DNA of 64,000 nucleotides from NCBI GenBank assembly GCA_001584585.1, contig LSYV01000035.1, positions 112,629 through 176,628 on the forward strand, written 5' to 3'. This document shows, piece after piece, positions 62,261 through 64,000 of the stretch. The notes beneath the pieces were generated by a model. It worked only from the letters and a program-made list of their open reading frames with translations, searched no databases and was not told where the DNA came from. The DNA comes from Gonium pectorale (Eukaryota > Chlorophyta > Chlorophyceae > Chlamydomonadales > Volvocaceae). The position numbers and the translations under genes are program-made. Each line of letters begins with the position of its first letter. Position 1 is the stretch's first letter.

Positions 62261-63747
62261 CGCTCTTGCGCGCTTTGCGCGGCCGTGATGCGCCGCACGC
62301 CGGGCTGGGGCAGCTCATTGCTTGCGTGCCTTTACACGCCGCTAAGGGCGTCAAGGGATTGAGAGGAGCGCGTGTGCATCTTTGGTGCTTAGTAAGAAAG
62401 CGTACTCATGATGGTGTGCATGCAGCTTCAACCATTTCATTCTGATTCGGGTCCCCCACGCTCGGGTGTCACGAGGTCGCTGCCCATAGTTGGGGACTAG
62501 CGGAATTGTACCAGATGCCCTAGCTGGCGATGTACACGCATGATACAGCGCCCTAAGTATCGCACTGAATGCGTCATGCGCTGTCAAGCAAGTCGCGTCT
62601 GCCTGTCGCGTGGCCCATTTTTGAGGTGGTTGGATTCAAGCTTGTGGGGCCAGCCAGGTATTCAGCATGCACTACGAGACCCGCATTCCGGTGGCATGGT
62701 GTAGAAGCTTTACGTCGAAGCTATTCCAGCTAAGAGCATGTATTCATCATGTGTGGATAAGCACAGGCGTGTGTCTCTGGTTATGGCACAGGCGTGTGTC
62801 TCTGGACTGCCGTGCGCCTTCCGTGTGTGTCCACGGTCAGGATGCTCCCGCTGATTCCGCTGACCTCAGAATTTGCCCGGGAAAGAGCCCGCGCCTTCGA
62901 TGACTTGTTTGACAGCGGGAGTATACCACGTTGGCGCTGCGCAGTTGCGTTGTCTCAGTATTTGCCGCTACGGGTCAAGGGACAGTAACCCGACCTCCCC
63001 AAAAGTGGTCTTGGCATGCCCGGTTGAAGACTGAAGAGACGCCGTCATGCTCAAGCGGAGGGGTGCACAGGATTAGGATTGGTTTGGGGGCCGGTCAGGG
63101 TTTATCCTGGGGATTGATGGACAGGGGCATATTTCTATCCTGGGATTGAGGGATTGGAGGATTGGCCGTGCACGTGGGATTGCTAGCTAAAGGATTGAGT
63201 TACCCCACCCTGCCGTGGGATTATCCCCGGGCCCGGATTGCCTGACCGGCCCTTTCTGCGGGATTGCCGGATTACCCGCTGTACACCCCTCCTGCTCAAG
63301 CGACCACGATCGCATGCATGGTGGTCATATTCTGCCAGTCTGCAGTACACGGGTGCGAACAGTGGCTCAAGGTCGGGGCGAATCACGTCCAAGTGCTTGC
63401 ACGGCGTGGAGTGTGACTCCAATGCTTGACTTCCGCACACATGGCTTTGTACGGCACGCCATAACATGTACGGCATCTGGCACGCACGTACTGCCTCGTC
63501 AGTTTTCTGCAACGAAGGGACTTCCTGTTTGGATGACAAAAACTCGTCCCTTTTCAGGCTCAAACTGTAAACCGGCGCAACGTGCTGCTCGGCTGCTGAT
63601 GACTGGAGCTCGTTTTCTGCCAAAAACATGAACACGATGGAGTTATGAGAATTTCAACTATTACATCTTACAAACTGTGCTTTCTGGCGCCATCTTTCAT
63701 ACCTCTAGCCTGCTTGCCTTGGGCCTGTTGGCAGTGCCAACATCACC
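62261..63747. other. Intergenic region, no supported gene
   Basis: Contains the transporter 3' flank, a repeated caggcgtgtgtctctgg at about 62765 and 62791, the GGATT cluster listed below, and the promoter of the last gene. A 150-codon minus-strand frame beginning at 63635 has fairly ordinary composition but no motif and overlaps the cluster; I do not call it. Confidence 0.45.
63070..63274 (+). repeat. Cluster of twelve GGATTG/GGATTA motifs
   Basis: Twelve copies of GGATT(G/A) occur in 205 nt, the first at 63070 and the last at 63269, often as gggattg. Spacing is irregular, so this is not a simple tandem array. Confidence 0.85.
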
Positions 63748-64000
63748 ATGAACGACGATATTGTGAGTAGCTACGGTCAAGCGAGTCAAGAAGAGCACAC
63801 TGGGCATTCAATTGTTTCATGTTGCGGCCCGCCCTCAGGAGCGTGGCAACGCTCTCGTTGAGGCAGCTGCCAAGTTGTATCCTCGTCTTGAGCTACAGTG
63901 CAATGACAGGCGGGCGACCCATCTGGGCGGTAAGCGGAAGGACACCCTCCTATGCCACTGATCCTGAAAGCCAGCTGTTTGGAAGTTCTGCTTCCGTGGG
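63748..64000 (+). CDS. 5' end of an unidentified gene, cut by the window edge
   Basis: The ATG at 63748 opens a 5-codon exon (MNDDI, 63748-63762) followed by a good donor (gtgagt). A second exon, 63839-63929, keeps phase and reads ERGNALVEAAAKLYPRLELQ followed by CNDRRATHLGG, ending in a gtaagc donor. The rest lies beyond the window. About 36 residues are too few to name the family. The splice sites and balanced composition make this a real start more likely than not. Confidence 0.55.

Noticed and set aside
63183..63635. 150-codon minus-strand frame as a divergent gene
   Set aside because: It starts 113 nt from the last gene, but overlaps the GGATT cluster and shows no motif or splice partner.

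Overview
This is nuclear DNA from a green alga of the Chlamydomonas/Volvox type. The evidence is seen directly: high GC, many short GT-AG (and some GC-AG) introns, very long Ala/Gly/Pro/Gln-rich segments inside otherwise conserved proteins, and TGTAA polyadenylation-type signals after two genes. The protein families (DHHC acyltransferase, HFM1/MER3 helicase, KDM3 JmjC demethylase, PRL1, WW/GYF, bile-acid-symporter-like) are eukaryotic. Gene models below were built by eye: exon ends were set by splice consensus, reading-frame phase and family homology remembered from the literature, not by a search or by transcripts.

Layout. 1-932 (-): 5' part of a METTL13-like class I methyltransferase, cut by the left edge. 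1577-2891 (+): five exons of a gene I do not recognise, whose stop codon opens a 58-bp tandem repeat. 2892-7145: gene-poor, with a strong hairpin and a frame-broken reading frame on the minus strand. 7146-9212 (-): ankyrin-DHHC palmitoyltransferase with a DHFC active site. 9213-12649: gene-poor, with an inverted pair of diverged repeats around a frameshifted coding relic. 12770-23650 (+): 25-exon HFM1/MER3 meiotic helicase with a 900-residue low-complexity tail. 24642-26961 (+): chalcone-isomerase-fold protein. 29702-48879 (+): a giant KDM3/IBM1-type JmjC histone demethylase of about 4,088 residues in 21 exons, interrupted by an assembly gap with a false duplication. 50840-54641 (-): the spliceosomal WD40 protein PRL1/PLRG1. 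55006-57315 (+): a WW plus GYF-like protein sharing a 364-bp divergent promoter with PRL1. 58186-58995 (+): a small single-pass membrane protein. 60068-62260 (+): an SBF/BASS-type transporter. 63748-64000 (+): the first two exons of another gene.

Functionally the neighbours are mixed, as expected of a nuclear chromosome arm: meiotic recombination (HFM1/MER3), chromatin (KDM3), splicing (PRL1 and perhaps the WW/GYF protein), protein lipidation (DHHC) and transport (SBF). I see no gene cluster and no clear new multi-gene system. The most noteworthy points are the DHFC acyltransferase, the size and architecture of the JmjC protein, three homology-supported or inferred GC-AG introns within 12 kb, the assembly artefact at 30.7-30.9 kb, and several repeat structures.
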